A stretch of 6,520 bases of DNA from NCBI GenBank assembly GCA_020627605.1, contig JAHDGO010000120.1:1-6520 (forward strand), read 5' to 3'. Origin of the DNA: Yoonia sp. Its GTDB lineage: Bacteria > Pseudomonadota > Alphaproteobacteria > Rhodobacterales > Rhodobacteraceae. The translations under genes and the position numbers were made by a program. The notes beneath the pieces were generated by a model. It did no database searches. It saw only the letters and a list, made by a program, of their open reading frames with translations, and had not been told where the DNA came from. Positions 1 through 6,044 of this stretch are shown here, in pieces (position 1 is the stretch's first letter; the number at the start of each line of letters is the position of its first letter).

Positions 1-235
1 GGAACTGTCTGTCCGTTCTGCAAACTGCCTGAAGAACGACAACATCGTCTACATCGGCGATCTGATCCAGAAGACCGAGGCAGAAATGCTGCGCACCCCG
101 AACTTTGGCCGCAAATCCCTGAACGAAATCAAGGAAGTGCTGTCAGGCATGGGTCTGCACCTTGGTATGGACGTCGAGGACTGGCCGCCGGACAACATCG
201 AAGATCTGGCCAAGAAGTTTGAGGATCAGTTCTGA
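1..235 (+). CDS. rpoA: DNA-directed RNA polymerase subunit alpha, C-terminal domain (5' partial)
   Basis: This is the last 77 residues of RpoA, read in the frame that starts at base 2 and ends at TGA 233-235; the rest lies upstream of the window. It is almost exactly the alpha C-terminal domain, which binds UP-element DNA and contacts activators, tethered to the polymerase core. The segment VRSANCL holds the residues matching E. coli Arg265 (codon 14-16) and Asn268, which touch the DNA minor groove. The later [13 protein letters not shown] stretch is the second helix-hairpin-helix element, matching the E. coli Gly296/Lys298/Ser299 region. GMDVEDWPP followed by an acidic tail ending EDQF is the usual C-terminus. 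Position directly before rplQ is the classical end of the alpha operon. Identification is secure; only the truncation by the window edge is a limit. Confidence 0.97.
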   Translation, partial: ELSVRSANCLKNDNIVYIGDLIQKTEAEMLRTPNFGRKSLNEIKEVLSGMGLHLGMDVEDWPPDNIEDLAKKFEDQF

Positions 236-241
236 TCCGCC

Positions 242-279
242 TGGGTTGCACCCGCCCGACACAGGGTGGATGCAACCCA
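242..279 (+). other. Long hairpin in the rpoA-rplQ intergenic leader
   Basis: TGGGTTGCA (242-250) is perfectly complementary to TGCAACCCA (271-279), a 9-bp stem starting 7 nt after the rpoA stop. The interior can pair further (CCC 255-257 with GGG 264-266, loop GACACA). No T-run follows, so it is not a canonical intrinsic terminator. Two shorter hairpins follow it: CCCGC 294-298 with GCGGG 303-307, and GGGCA 317-321 with TGCCC 325-329. A role as an mRNA processing or stability element between rpoA and rplQ is an inference; the pairing itself is visible. Confidence 0.6.
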
Positions 280-391
280 CCACCACATAAATGCCCGCAC
301 TGGCGGGGAACATCCTGGGCATGGTGCCCCACTAACGGAGCAGGCGTCACGCAGCGCTTAGCCCACCCTAATACGAAATGGAGACTATCAC

Positions 392-811
392 ATGCGTCAC
401 GCAAGAGGTTACCGCCGCCTGAACCGCACACACGAGCACCGCAAGGCGCTGTTCGCGAACATGGCTGGCTCGCTCATCGAACATGAGCAGATCAAGACAA
501 CACTGCCAAAGGCCAAAGAACTGCGCCGGATCGTGGAAAAGCTGGTCACGCTGGGCAAGCGCGGCGATCTGCACGCCCGCCGTCAGGCCAACGCGCAGCT
601 GAAGCAGGAAATGCACACAGCCAAGCTGTTCGACGTCATCGGCCCCCGCTACGCCGAGCGTCAGGGCGGCTATGTCCGCATCATCAAGGCAGGCTTCCGC
701 TACGGCGACATGGCCCCAATGGCGATCATCGAATTCGTCGACCGCGACGTGGATGCCAAAGGTGCCGCTGATAAGGCCCGTCTGGAAGAATACGAGAACG
801 CTGAGGATTAA
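392..811 (+). CDS. rplQ: 50S ribosomal protein L17
   Basis: L17 is a primary component of the large ribosomal subunit, near the exit-tunnel side of 23S rRNA. The 139-residue product begins [20 protein letters not shown], the standard L17 opening with its basic rRNA-binding patch. It continues through the [25 protein letters not shown] block (about residues 24-48) and the conserved [25 protein letters not shown] segment (about 94-118). Length is normal for alphaproteobacteria, with a short acidic tail ending ENAED. The ATG at 392 is preceded by GGAG at 380-383 with an 8-nt spacer, which fixes the start. It follows rpoA after 156 nt and is the last gene of the ribosomal operon, since a strong terminator begins 25 nt after its stop. 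The identification is unambiguous. Confidence 0.98.
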   Translation: MRHARGYRRLNRTHEHRKALFANMAGSLIEHEQIKTTLPKAKELRRIVEKLVTLGKRGDLHARRQANAQLKQEMHTAKLFDVIGPRYAERQGGYVRIIKAGFRYGDMAPMAIIEFVDRDVDAKGAADKARLEEYENAED

Positions 812-835
812 TTCCCGCTGTTCCGAAAAATTTGC

Positions 836-870
836 AAAGCCCTGCCCAACCGGCGGGGCTTTTCTATTTT
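836..870 (+). terminator. Rho-independent terminator of the rpoA-rplQ operon, probably bidirectional
   Basis: AAAGCCCTGCC (836-846) pairs with GGCGGGGCTTT (852-862) around the 5-nt loop CAACC. The stem is 11 bp with one G-U wobble at 843/855, and is followed on the plus strand by TTTTCTATTTT. On the minus strand the same stem is followed by TTT, GC and then AAATTTTT, so it can also stop the convergent minus-strand gene whose stop codon (866-864) lies against the stem. Confidence 0.9.
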
Positions 871-1181
871 GGGCAGAACAAAAGTGGTTTTAGGGCGATA
901 TGGTAGGCCCCAAGCCATTGCCCCTGCCTGACATGCGCGCAGACCTGTTGACTTTTGTTGATATAGTTTTCGTGCGTCACGAAGGCGTGGTCATTTCCAT
1001 TCGGAAGAGCAACGACGGCGCGAAACTCTGCTGGTCTCGGTCCGCTATGATGGGCGCTGCGCTCCCAGTAACTGTTGACCACCTGCAGTGTCTGATATCC
1101 AAGTTCTCTTTTCGGTTCGATCAGATAGACCGCAAACCACCCCACGAAGAGAGCTATCAAGGCGCAAATTGTATAGCCCAA
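864..1181 (-). CDS. Small membrane-anchored protein of unknown function
   Basis: I do not recognise this family. Read from TTG 1181 it encodes 105 residues, ending at TAG 866-864. A strongly hydrophobic segment at residues 4-22 (ending WFAVYLIEP) is followed by Lys/Arg, so it looks like a single N-terminal membrane anchor or uncleaved signal. The rest is a soluble domain of about 80 residues with aromatic and His residues (VNSYWERSAHH, AFVTHENYINKSQQVC). The start is uncertain: TTG 1181 has no Shine-Dalgarno. AGGAAG at 1209-1204 instead sits 6 nt before an in-frame ATA (1199-1197) that would add ILIFKA and extend the hydrophobic helix. No in-frame ATG, GTG or TTG lies between the upstream stop and 1181. 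The bidirectional terminator directly at its 3' end supports its being expressed. The opposite-strand frame at 900-1211 looks like a shadow. Confidence 0.6.
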   Translation of the reverse strand: MGYTICALIALFVGWFAVYLIEPKRELGYQTLQVVNSYWERSAHHSGPRPAEFRAVVALPNGNDHAFVTHENYINKSQQVCAHVRQGQWLGAYHIALKPLLFCPK

Positions 1182-1274
1182 GGCTTTGAATATGAGTATA
1201 GCTCTTCCTAAAAAATTGAATTGTGCAAATCCATGCCAACCCGTGTGGCTTTCGCTTTTTGACAGGATGTCAGG

Positions 1275-1673
1275 CTAGGGTCGGTCTTTTGCCAGCGTTG
1301 GGCGCTCCAATATTTCAAGCAGGGCGTTGTCAAGAAAGGCGCGGATTTCTGCAACACCCTTTTCCACACTCCCGTCCATCAGGTCATGCCGCATCATGAC
1401 AATGCCAGCGGAGTAGCCTGTCTTGCGCTTCGCCAGTTTCTGATAGCGCGTTGTGTAAAGGCCGCCGCAGTGGTCAAGAAAAAGATAGAGATCAAGATGA
1501 TGCTTGGTGAACATACCGACGCCGGTTTCTCTCCAGTGATCACAGAATGCCTTCTCTGCCTGATGGGCGTTTGGCCACCTGGCGCGCGCCATCGCCTGAA
1601 TTTTGCCGGGTGGTGGGATATCGCCTTGGAAGAGGCACATGCAATTATTATTGAGATTAATGGAAATTGACAT
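1275..1673 (-). CDS. Hypothetical soluble protein, 132 residues
   Basis: I do not recognise this family. The reading frame runs from ATG 1673-1671 to TAG 1277-1275 and gives a 132-residue protein with no signal peptide or membrane segment. The first 15 residues are Asn-rich and AT-rich (SISINLNNNC). They are followed by a proline turn (DIPPPGK), a helical basic/acidic region (about 27-48, with DHWRETG), an aromatic/His block HHLDLYLFLDHCGG (about 58-71), and a C-terminal amphipathic helix (VAEIRAFLDNALLEILE). The mix of charged, aromatic and glycine residues and ordinary codon choice favour this strand over the 94-codon frame opposite. AGGTGAAG about 10-17 nt upstream of the ATG is a passable ribosome site; ATG codons 12 and 28 are alternative starts. 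It points away from rarA and lies about 75-95 nt upstream of the membrane-protein gene, so the two may be co-transcribed. Confidence 0.6.
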   Translation of the reverse strand: MSISINLNNNCMCLFQGDIPPPGKIQAMARARWPNAHQAEKAFCDHWRETGVGMFTKHHLDLYLFLDHCGGLYTTRYQKLAKRKTGYSAGIVMMRHDLMDGSVEKGVAEIRAFLDNALLEILERPTLAKDRP

Positions 1674-1780
1674 TCCGTGCTCTTCACCTGAACCTTATCG
1701 ATCATTGCTGCGCCGTTTCGACTGGGGCAGGCAGCGACATACTGATAGTCTATGGCTAGAAAAGCTGAGAGACAGCAAAT
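1674..1780. promoter_or_regulatory. Divergent control region between the 132-residue orphan gene and rarA
   Basis: These 107 nt separate two divergently read genes, so they should hold a promoter for each. I see no convincing pair of boxes. The best plus-strand candidate is TTCGAC (1717-1722) with TACTGA 17 nt later (1740-1745), a poor -10. On the minus strand TTGCTG faces a TAGACT-like box at a spacing too long to be ideal. Only the location, not the exact boxes, is supported. Confidence 0.35.
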
Positions 1781-3091
1781 TTGCCAGACCTATTTGACAC
1801 CCCATCAACCGACACCCCCGCTGGCCCACGCCCACTGGCGGATCGGTTGCGGCCCAAAAAACTGTCAGAGGTCATTGGACAGGATCAGGTCCTTGGCGCT
1901 GATGCGCCTTTGGGGACGATGCTGGCTTCTGGCTCCCTCTCGTCGCTGATCTTCTGGGGGCCGCCGGGTGTGGGCAAGACGACGATTGCGCGCCTGCTTG
2001 CAGATGAAACCGACCTGCATTTCATCCAGATCAGCGCGATCTTTACCGGCGTGCCGGAACTGCGCAAAGTGTTCGAGGCCGCGCGCATGCGCCGCCAGAA
2101 CGGCAAGGGAACACTGCTGTTTGTTGACGAAATTCATCGCTTTAACAAAGCCCAGCAGGATGGGTTTCTGCCGCATATGGAGGACGGGACAATCCTGCTG
2201 GTGGGGGCCACGACAGAGAACCCCAGCTTTGAGTTGAACGCGGCTGTTCTGTCGCGCGCGCAGGTTTTCATCCTCAAACGTCTTGATCTGAAAGACCTCG
2301 AACTTTTGGCACAGCGGGCCGAAAAGGAACTCGGGAAGGCGCTGCCGCTTGATGGCCCCGCACGCGAGGCCCTGCTGGAGATGGCCGACGGCGATGGTCG
2401 TGCGCTGCTCAATCTCATCGAACAGGTGGCGGCGTGGAAGACCGACGGCAAGCTGGACACCGACGCCCTGACCAAACGCCTGATGAAGCGGGCGGCGAAA
2501 TACGACAAGTCGGGCGATGAGCATTACAACCTGATCTCCGCGCTGCATAAATCCGTGCGCGGGTCCGACCCTGACGCGGCGCTTTACTGGTTCGCGCGGA
2601 TGCTGGAAGGCGGCGAAGACCCCCGCTACCTTGCCCGTCGCATCACCCGCATGGCGGTGGAAGATATCGGGCTGGCCGACCCGCAGGCGCAGGCGGTCTG
2701 CCTGCAATCCTGGGAAACCTACGAGCGTCTTGGCAGCCCAGAGGGGGAACTGGCGCTGGCGCAGGCGCTGACCTACATCGCGCTCGCCCCGAAATCGAAC
2801 GCGGCCTACGTGGCCTACAAAGGTGCGCGGGCGGCGGCAAAAAAGACCGGGTCGGAACCACCCCCGGCCCATATCCTCAACGCGCCTACCAGCCTGATGA
2901 AGGAACAGGGGTTCGGCGCGGGCTATGCCTATGACCACGACGCCGAAGACGGGTTTTCCGGCCAGAACTATTTCCCGGACGGGATGAAACGTGGCGTCTA
3001 TTACACGCCGGTTGATCGTGGGTTCGAGCGTGAGTTGAAAAAGCGCGTTGATTACTTTGCCGGGCTGCGCGCCAAACGCGGCAAGAATTGA
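1781..3091 (+). CDS. rarA: Replication-associated recombination protein A (AAA+ ATPase RarA/MgsA)
   Basis: RarA is a clamp-loader-like AAA+ ATPase (bacterial homologue of Mgs1/WRNIP1) that acts at stalled replication forks and on single-stranded DNA ends. The 436-residue product has Walker A GPPGVGKT at 60-67, Walker [11 protein letters not shown] at 112-121, sensor 1 GATTENPSF at 142-150, a likely arginine finger in LSRAQVF (Arg159), and a sensor-2-like GDGRALLN at 204-211. The family-specific C-terminal half begins [21 protein letters not shown] (238-258) and continues with [14 protein letters not shown]. Length is normal. The start is TTG 1781 (product MPDLFDTP): an in-frame TGA sits at 1766-1768, no ATG follows before the AAA+ core, and GAGAGA (1767-1772) is 8 nt upstream. 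It is the first gene of the tight operon running to 5915. Confidence 0.96.
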   Translation: MPDLFDTPSTDTPAGPRPLADRLRPKKLSEVIGQDQVLGADAPLGTMLASGSLSSLIFWGPPGVGKTTIARLLADETDLHFIQISAIFTGVPELRKVFEAARMRRQNGKGTLLFVDEIHRFNKAQQDGFLPHMEDGTILLVGATTENPSFELNAAVLSRAQVFILKRLDLKDLELLAQRAEKELGKALPLDGPAREALLEMADGDGRALLNLIEQVAAWKTDGKLDTDALTKRLMKRAAKYDKSGDEHYNLISALHKSVRGSDPDAALYWFARMLEGGEDPRYLARRITRMAVEDIGLADPQAQAVCLQSWETYERLGSPEGELALAQALTYIALAPKSNAAYVAYKGARAAAKKTGSEPPPAHILNAPTSLMKEQGFGAGYAYDHDAEDGFSGQNYFPDGMKRGVYYTPVDRGFERELKKRVDYFAGLRAKRGKN

Positions 3092-3122
3092 CAAGCCGGG
3101 CGCAACGCGCGATGGCACGCCC

Positions 3123-3491
3123 ATGATGATGTCTTTCGCATTGGTCGCCCTTGGTGGTGCAATCGGGGCCAGCGCACGCTTTGCGCTGGGTCTTGCATTG
3201 GTGCGCGACGGGTTTCCCGTGGCGATCATCGCGGCCAATGTCATCGGCAGCTTTCTGATGGGTCTGTTTGTGGTGTGGTCTTTCCAGAAGGGGATGACAC
3301 ATCTGAACCCTTTGGTCATGACGGGCGTCCTGGGTGGGTTCACCACGTTTTCCGCCTTCTCGCTCGAGGCTTATACCCTGTTTGAACGCGGGCAGGCCGG
3401 GGCCGCAGCGGCCTATGTCGGCATTTCAGTTGTTGTTTCCCTGCTGGCCCTGGCGGCCGGCGTGGCATTTGCGCGCGGGGTCTGGGCATGA
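3123..3491 (+). CDS. crcB: Fluoride ion channel/exporter CrcB (Fluc)
   Basis: CrcB/Fluc proteins are small inner-membrane dimers that let fluoride leave the cytoplasm. The product of about 122 residues has four hydrophobic segments (roughly 4-22, 33-54, 64-85, 96-118). It shows the family signatures GGAIGASARF (11-20), the conserved Asn39 in NVIGSFLMG, and TGVLGGFTTFSAFS (67-80), which carries the phenylalanines that line the pore and the central Na+ site. Three consecutive ATG codons (3123, 3126, 3129) can start it and none has a good Shine-Dalgarno; 3123 is chosen by convention. Just upstream, GGGCG (3098-3102) can pair with CGCCC (3118-3122), and a 4-codon frame (3112-3126) ends in TGATG over the second ATG. 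The gene lies 31 nt after rarA and its stop overlaps the rluC start (ATGA, 3488-3491). The 31-nt gap is too short for a fluoride riboswitch. Confidence 0.95.
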   Translation: MMMSFALVALGGAIGASARFALGLALVRDGFPVAIIAANVIGSFLMGLFVVWSFQKGMTHLNPLVMTGVLGGFTTFSAFSLEAYTLFERGQAGAAAAYVGISVVVSLLALAAGVAFARGVWA

Positions 3492-4543
3492 GTGGTGTGC
3501 AAACCCGGATTATTGGCCCCGACGATAGCGATCAGCGGCTTGACCGCTATCTGCGGCGCCTGTTCCCGCATCTGACCCAGGGCCGCATCGAAAAGATGTG
3601 CCGCAAGGGCGAGTTGCGGGTCGATGGTGGCCGGGTCAAGACGAACACGCGGCTTGAGACCGGTCAGAAACTGCGCATCCCCCCCTTGCCGACAGAGGCA
3701 GAGGCGGCCGCCGCCACCAGCCTTGCCAAACGCGGTGTGACGAAGGCGGATGCGAAACTGATCCAGTCCTGCGTGATCTACAAGGACGCCCATATCATTG
3801 CGATCAACAAGCCTGCGGGTCTGGCCACGCAGGGCGGCTCAAAAACCACCCGCCACGTGGATGGTCTGGCCGAGGCGTTGATGTTCGACTATGACGAAAA
3901 GCCGCGTCTGGTGCACAGGCTGGACAAGGATACATCCGGCGTGCTGTTGCTGGCGCGGACGCGCCTGATGGCCAAGGCGCTGACCGAGAACCTCAAGCAC
4001 CGTGATACCCGCAAGATCTACTGGGCCGCTGTCGCAGGCGTACCGCATCCGCGCGCTGGCACGATCAAATACGGGCTGGTCAAGGCACCGGGTCATGGGC
4101 GCGGTGGCGAGAATGAAAAGATGCGCTGCGTGCATCCGCGCGACATCGACAGCACCGAAGGCGCCAAGCGCGCCACAAGCGACTATGCCGTGATGGACCA
4201 GCTGGCCAGCCGCGCCGCGTGGTGTGCGCTGGTGCCGATCACGGGCCGGACGCACCAGTTGCGCGCTCATATGGCCGAGATCGGGCATCCGATTGTGGGT
4301 GATGGCAAATATGGCGGCTCTTCTCAGGAAAATCTTGGCGACGGCTGGGGCGCGGGCATGGGGTCAGAGATCGGGCGCAAACTGCATCTGCACGCGCGCA
4401 GTCTGACGATTGAACATCCCGTCACCAAGGCAACCCTGCATTTGACTGCACCCTTGCCGGACCACATGCAGCACACATGGGATTTCGTCGGCTGGGTCGT
4501 GGGCCACGCGCCGGTTGACCCGTTCAATATGCCCGATGCGTGA
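3488..4543 (+). CDS. rluC: RluA-family pseudouridine synthase (RluC type)
   Basis: This cytoplasmic enzyme isomerises specific uridines of 23S rRNA to pseudouridine; in E. coli RluC modifies positions 955, 2504 and 2580. The 351-residue product has an N-terminal S4 RNA-binding domain (about 15-65, with RLDRYLRRLFPHL and GELRVDGGRV). The catalytic domain carries HRLDKDTSG at 143-151, where Asp146 is the catalytic aspartate, and the conserved INKPAGLATQGG (106-117) and GRTHQLRAH (253-261) motifs. After GDGKYGG (271-277) comes a glycine-rich stretch of about 20 residues not present in E. coli RluC but, from memory, common in alphaproteobacterial forms. It starts in a 4-nt overlap with crcB, implying coupled translation, and its end overlaps the next gene by 8 nt. 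RluC rather than RluD is the better call from overall form; exact target uridines cannot be read from sequence. Confidence 0.92.
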   Translation: MSGVQTRIIGPDDSDQRLDRYLRRLFPHLTQGRIEKMCRKGELRVDGGRVKTNTRLETGQKLRIPPLPTEAEAAAATSLAKRGVTKADAKLIQSCVIYKDAHIIAINKPAGLATQGGSKTTRHVDGLAEALMFDYDEKPRLVHRLDKDTSGVLLLARTRLMAKALTENLKHRDTRKIYWAAVAGVPHPRAGTIKYGLVKAPGHGRGGENEKMRCVHPRDIDSTEGAKRATSDYAVMDQLASRAAWCALVPITGRTHQLRAHMAEIGHPIVGDGKYGGSSQENLGDGWGAGMGSEIGRKLHLHARSLTIEHPVTKATLHLTAPLPDHMQHTWDFVGWVVGHAPVDPFNMPDA

Positions 4544-5201
4544 ACTGCGACTGGTAATATTCGACGTGGACGGCACGCTGGTCGACAGCCAGGCAGAGAT
4601 CATGGCCGCCATGACGCAGGCCTATCAGTCAGAGGGGCTGACACTTCCCGAACGCGCGGCAGTGCTGTCCATCGTCGGGCTGTCGCTGGCAGAGGCTTTC
4701 GCCAAGCTACTGCCTGACAGTGATGCGCCACTGCGCGCACGTCTGGTGGATGCCTACAAGGGCGCTTTTGCGGGCCTGCGCAGCAACAACCAAGAGATGG
4801 GGCCGTTGTTTCCCGGTGCGCAGACCGCCTTGCAGACCTTGCAGGCCCAGGACCACACATTGCTGGCCGTTGCCACTGGCAAGTCGCGGCGTGGTCTGGA
4901 CAAGGTGCTGGAACGTCACGGGCTGACCGGCGTGTTCCACAGCGAGCAGGTGGCGGACCATCATCCGTCCAAACCGCACCCCTCGATGGTATTGGCCGCA
5001 TTGGCCGAAACCGGGGTGGTGGCGGAACGTGCCGTCATGCTGGGCGACACAAGCTATGACATGGATATGGCGCGGGGGGCCGGGGTCAAAACCATTGGCG
5101 TCAGCTGGGGCTATCACCCGGTCGCAAGCCTGCAGGCTGACCACATCATCGATGATTTCGCGGCGCTGCCAGCCACAGTCGATGCCGTGATAGGAGAGTA
5201 G
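4536..5201 (+). CDS. HAD-superfamily hydrolase, phosphoglycolate phosphatase-like
   Basis: The 221-residue product is a HAD subfamily I phosphatase with a helical C1 cap. Motif I is DVDGT at 10-14 (Asp10 nucleophile, Asp12 acid/base), motif II is Thr114 in AVATGKSRRG, motif III is Lys146 in HHPSKPHPSM, and motif IV is GDTSYDMDMA (170-179, Asp171 and Asp175 for Mg2+). About 100 residues between motifs I and II form the cap, as in Gph/PGP enzymes. The substrate could be 2-phosphoglycolate or another small phosphate ester, so no symbol is given. The start chosen is ATG 4536, 8 nt inside the rluC end, because the HAD core begins at once (MRELRLVIFDVDGT). An in-frame TTG at 4515 would only add seven uninformative residues. 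No Shine-Dalgarno is evident, consistent with translation coupled to rluC. ATP12 starts 3 nt after the stop. Confidence 0.93.
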   Translation: MRELRLVIFDVDGTLVDSQAEIMAAMTQAYQSEGLTLPERAAVLSIVGLSLAEAFAKLLPDSDAPLRARLVDAYKGAFAGLRSNNQEMGPLFPGAQTALQTLQAQDHTLLAVATGKSRRGLDKVLERHGLTGVFHSEQVADHHPSKPHPSMVLAALAETGVVAERAVMLGDTSYDMDMARGAGVKTIGVSWGYHPVASLQADHIIDDFAALPATVDAVIGE

Positions 5202-5204
5202 GGG

Positions 5205-5915
5205 ATGAGCGACTGGAAGCCGAAACGCTTTTGGAAACTGGCCAAGGGGATCGCGACAGACGCAGGTTTCGCGGTGCATCTGGATGATCGCCCGGTGCGC
5301 ACGCCTGCCAAGGCGCCGCTGGTTGTGCCGACGCAGGCCATGGCTGATGCCATTGCCGCCGAATGGGACGCCCAGACAGAGGTGATTGACCCGCGCACAA
5401 TGCCTGTGACCAAAGGGGCCAACGCCGCCATCGACAAGGTGCGCGTCCAGCGTGAGGAAGTGATTGATCTGCTGGCCGACTACGGCGACAGCGATCTGCT
5501 GTGCTATCGCGCCGCCGGGCCAGAGGCCTTGATTGCCTTGCAGGCAGACGGCTGGGACCCGGTGCTGGACTGGGCGGCAAACACGCTGGGCGCGCGCCTG
5601 TTCGTGGGTGAGGGTGTCATGCATGTGCCGCAGACCGCACAGGCGCTGCAGTCGCTGCGTGCAGAGGTCGCGGCCTTTGACGACTTTGCATTGGCAGCGG
5701 CGCATGATCTGATCAGCATCTCGGGCTCTTTGGTGCTGGCGCTGGCCGTGACAAAAGGGGCGCTTGGCCCCGAAGAGGCGTGGCTGAAATCGCGGATTGA
5801 TGAACATTGGCAGATCGCGCAATGGGGCGAAGATGAAGAGGCAGCGATGATGGAAGCCGCCAAGAAAAAGGCCTTTGAAGACGCCGCAAAATTCTATCAC
5901 CTTTGCCAGAGATGA
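5205..5915 (+). CDS. ATP12-family F1-ATPase assembly chaperone
   Basis: ATP12 proteins bind the F1 alpha subunit and hold it until it pairs with beta. The family is known from mitochondria and alphaproteobacteria, which fits the inferred host. The 236-residue product opens with KPKRFWKLAKG and GFAVHLDDRPVRTPAKAPL (21-39), the typical N-terminal beta domain. It continues with EW (53-54), MPVTKGANAAID (66-77), YGDSDLLCYRA (93-103) and DPVLDWA (118-124), and ends with the helical domain containing AAAHDLISISGSLVLALAV (164-182) and WQIAQWGEDEEA (202-213). Length and motif order are normal. AGGAG at 5192-5196 lies 8 nt before the ATG, inside the end of the HAD gene, so it has its own good ribosome site as well as tight coupling. 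It is the last gene of the rarA operon. The F1F0 genes themselves are not in the window. Confidence 0.95.
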   Translation: MSDWKPKRFWKLAKGIATDAGFAVHLDDRPVRTPAKAPLVVPTQAMADAIAAEWDAQTEVIDPRTMPVTKGANAAIDKVRVQREEVIDLLADYGDSDLLCYRAAGPEALIALQADGWDPVLDWAANTLGARLFVGEGVMHVPQTAQALQSLRAEVAAFDDFALAAAHDLISISGSLVLALAVTKGALGPEEAWLKSRIDEHWQIAQWGEDEEAAMMEAAKKKAFEDAAKFYHLCQR

Positions 5916-5933
5916 CCGAAACAGTGCGTTTCA

Positions 5934-5964
5934 CGGCAAAGCCGAAAAAAACGCCTGTTTTTCG
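5934..5964 (+). terminator. Weak candidate terminator after the ATP12 gene
   Basis: CGGC-AAA-GCCG (5934-5944) is immediately followed by a run of seven A, the segment CGCCTG and five T. AAAAAC (5947-5952) can pair with GTTTTT (5957-5962) around GCCT. The stems are short and the T-run falls inside the second stem, so this would be an inefficient intrinsic terminator. It is in the right place, about 20-50 nt after the last gene of the operon. Confidence 0.3.
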
Positions 5965-5996
5965 TGCAAATGCGCCGCGATTCGCACCGGAGTCCC

Positions 5997-6025
5997 TTGA
6001 CTCTAGCAGCGATAAATCAAACTCT
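5997..6025 (+). promoter_or_regulatory. Possible promoter of the amino-acid binding-protein gene
   Basis: TTGACT (5997-6002) matches the sigma-70 -35 consensus at five of six positions. A -10 at 17-nt spacing would be AACTCT (6020-6025), which is poor. If it is used, transcription would begin near 6032 and leave a leader of about 100 nt before the ATG at 6130. I found no sigma-54 box that would suggest NtrC control. Confidence 0.3.
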
Positions 6026-6044
6026 TGGGCCATTGAGACGGGAG

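Noticed and set aside
900..1211. 103-codon plus-strand frame opposite the membrane-protein gene
   Set aside because: No ribosome site, no hydrophobic or domain pattern, and the opposite strand has a clear membrane anchor and an adjacent terminator.
1218..1260. Intrinsic terminator GCCA...TGGC followed by TTTCGCTTTTT
   Set aside because: The stem is only 4 bp and no plus-strand gene ends there; on the minus strand the T-run is on the wrong side.
1386..1670. 94-codon plus-strand frame opposite the 132-residue gene
   Set aside because: It lies wholly within the antisense of the longer and more protein-like minus-strand frame and has no convincing start signal.
3092..3122. Fluoride (crcB) riboswitch before crcB
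   Set aside because: Only 31 nt separate rarA from crcB and the conserved riboswitch core is not seen; a GATGG string at 3111-3115 alone is not enough.
1865..3346. 493-codon minus-strand open frame opposite rarA
   Set aside because: The plus strand encodes an unmistakable RarA with all AAA+ motifs; long antisense frames are expected in GC-rich DNA and this one shows no family motif.
4707..5900. 397-codon minus-strand open frame opposite the HAD and ATP12 genes
   Set aside because: It is an antisense shadow of two well-supported genes and is rich in Arg, His and Gln as such shadows usually are.
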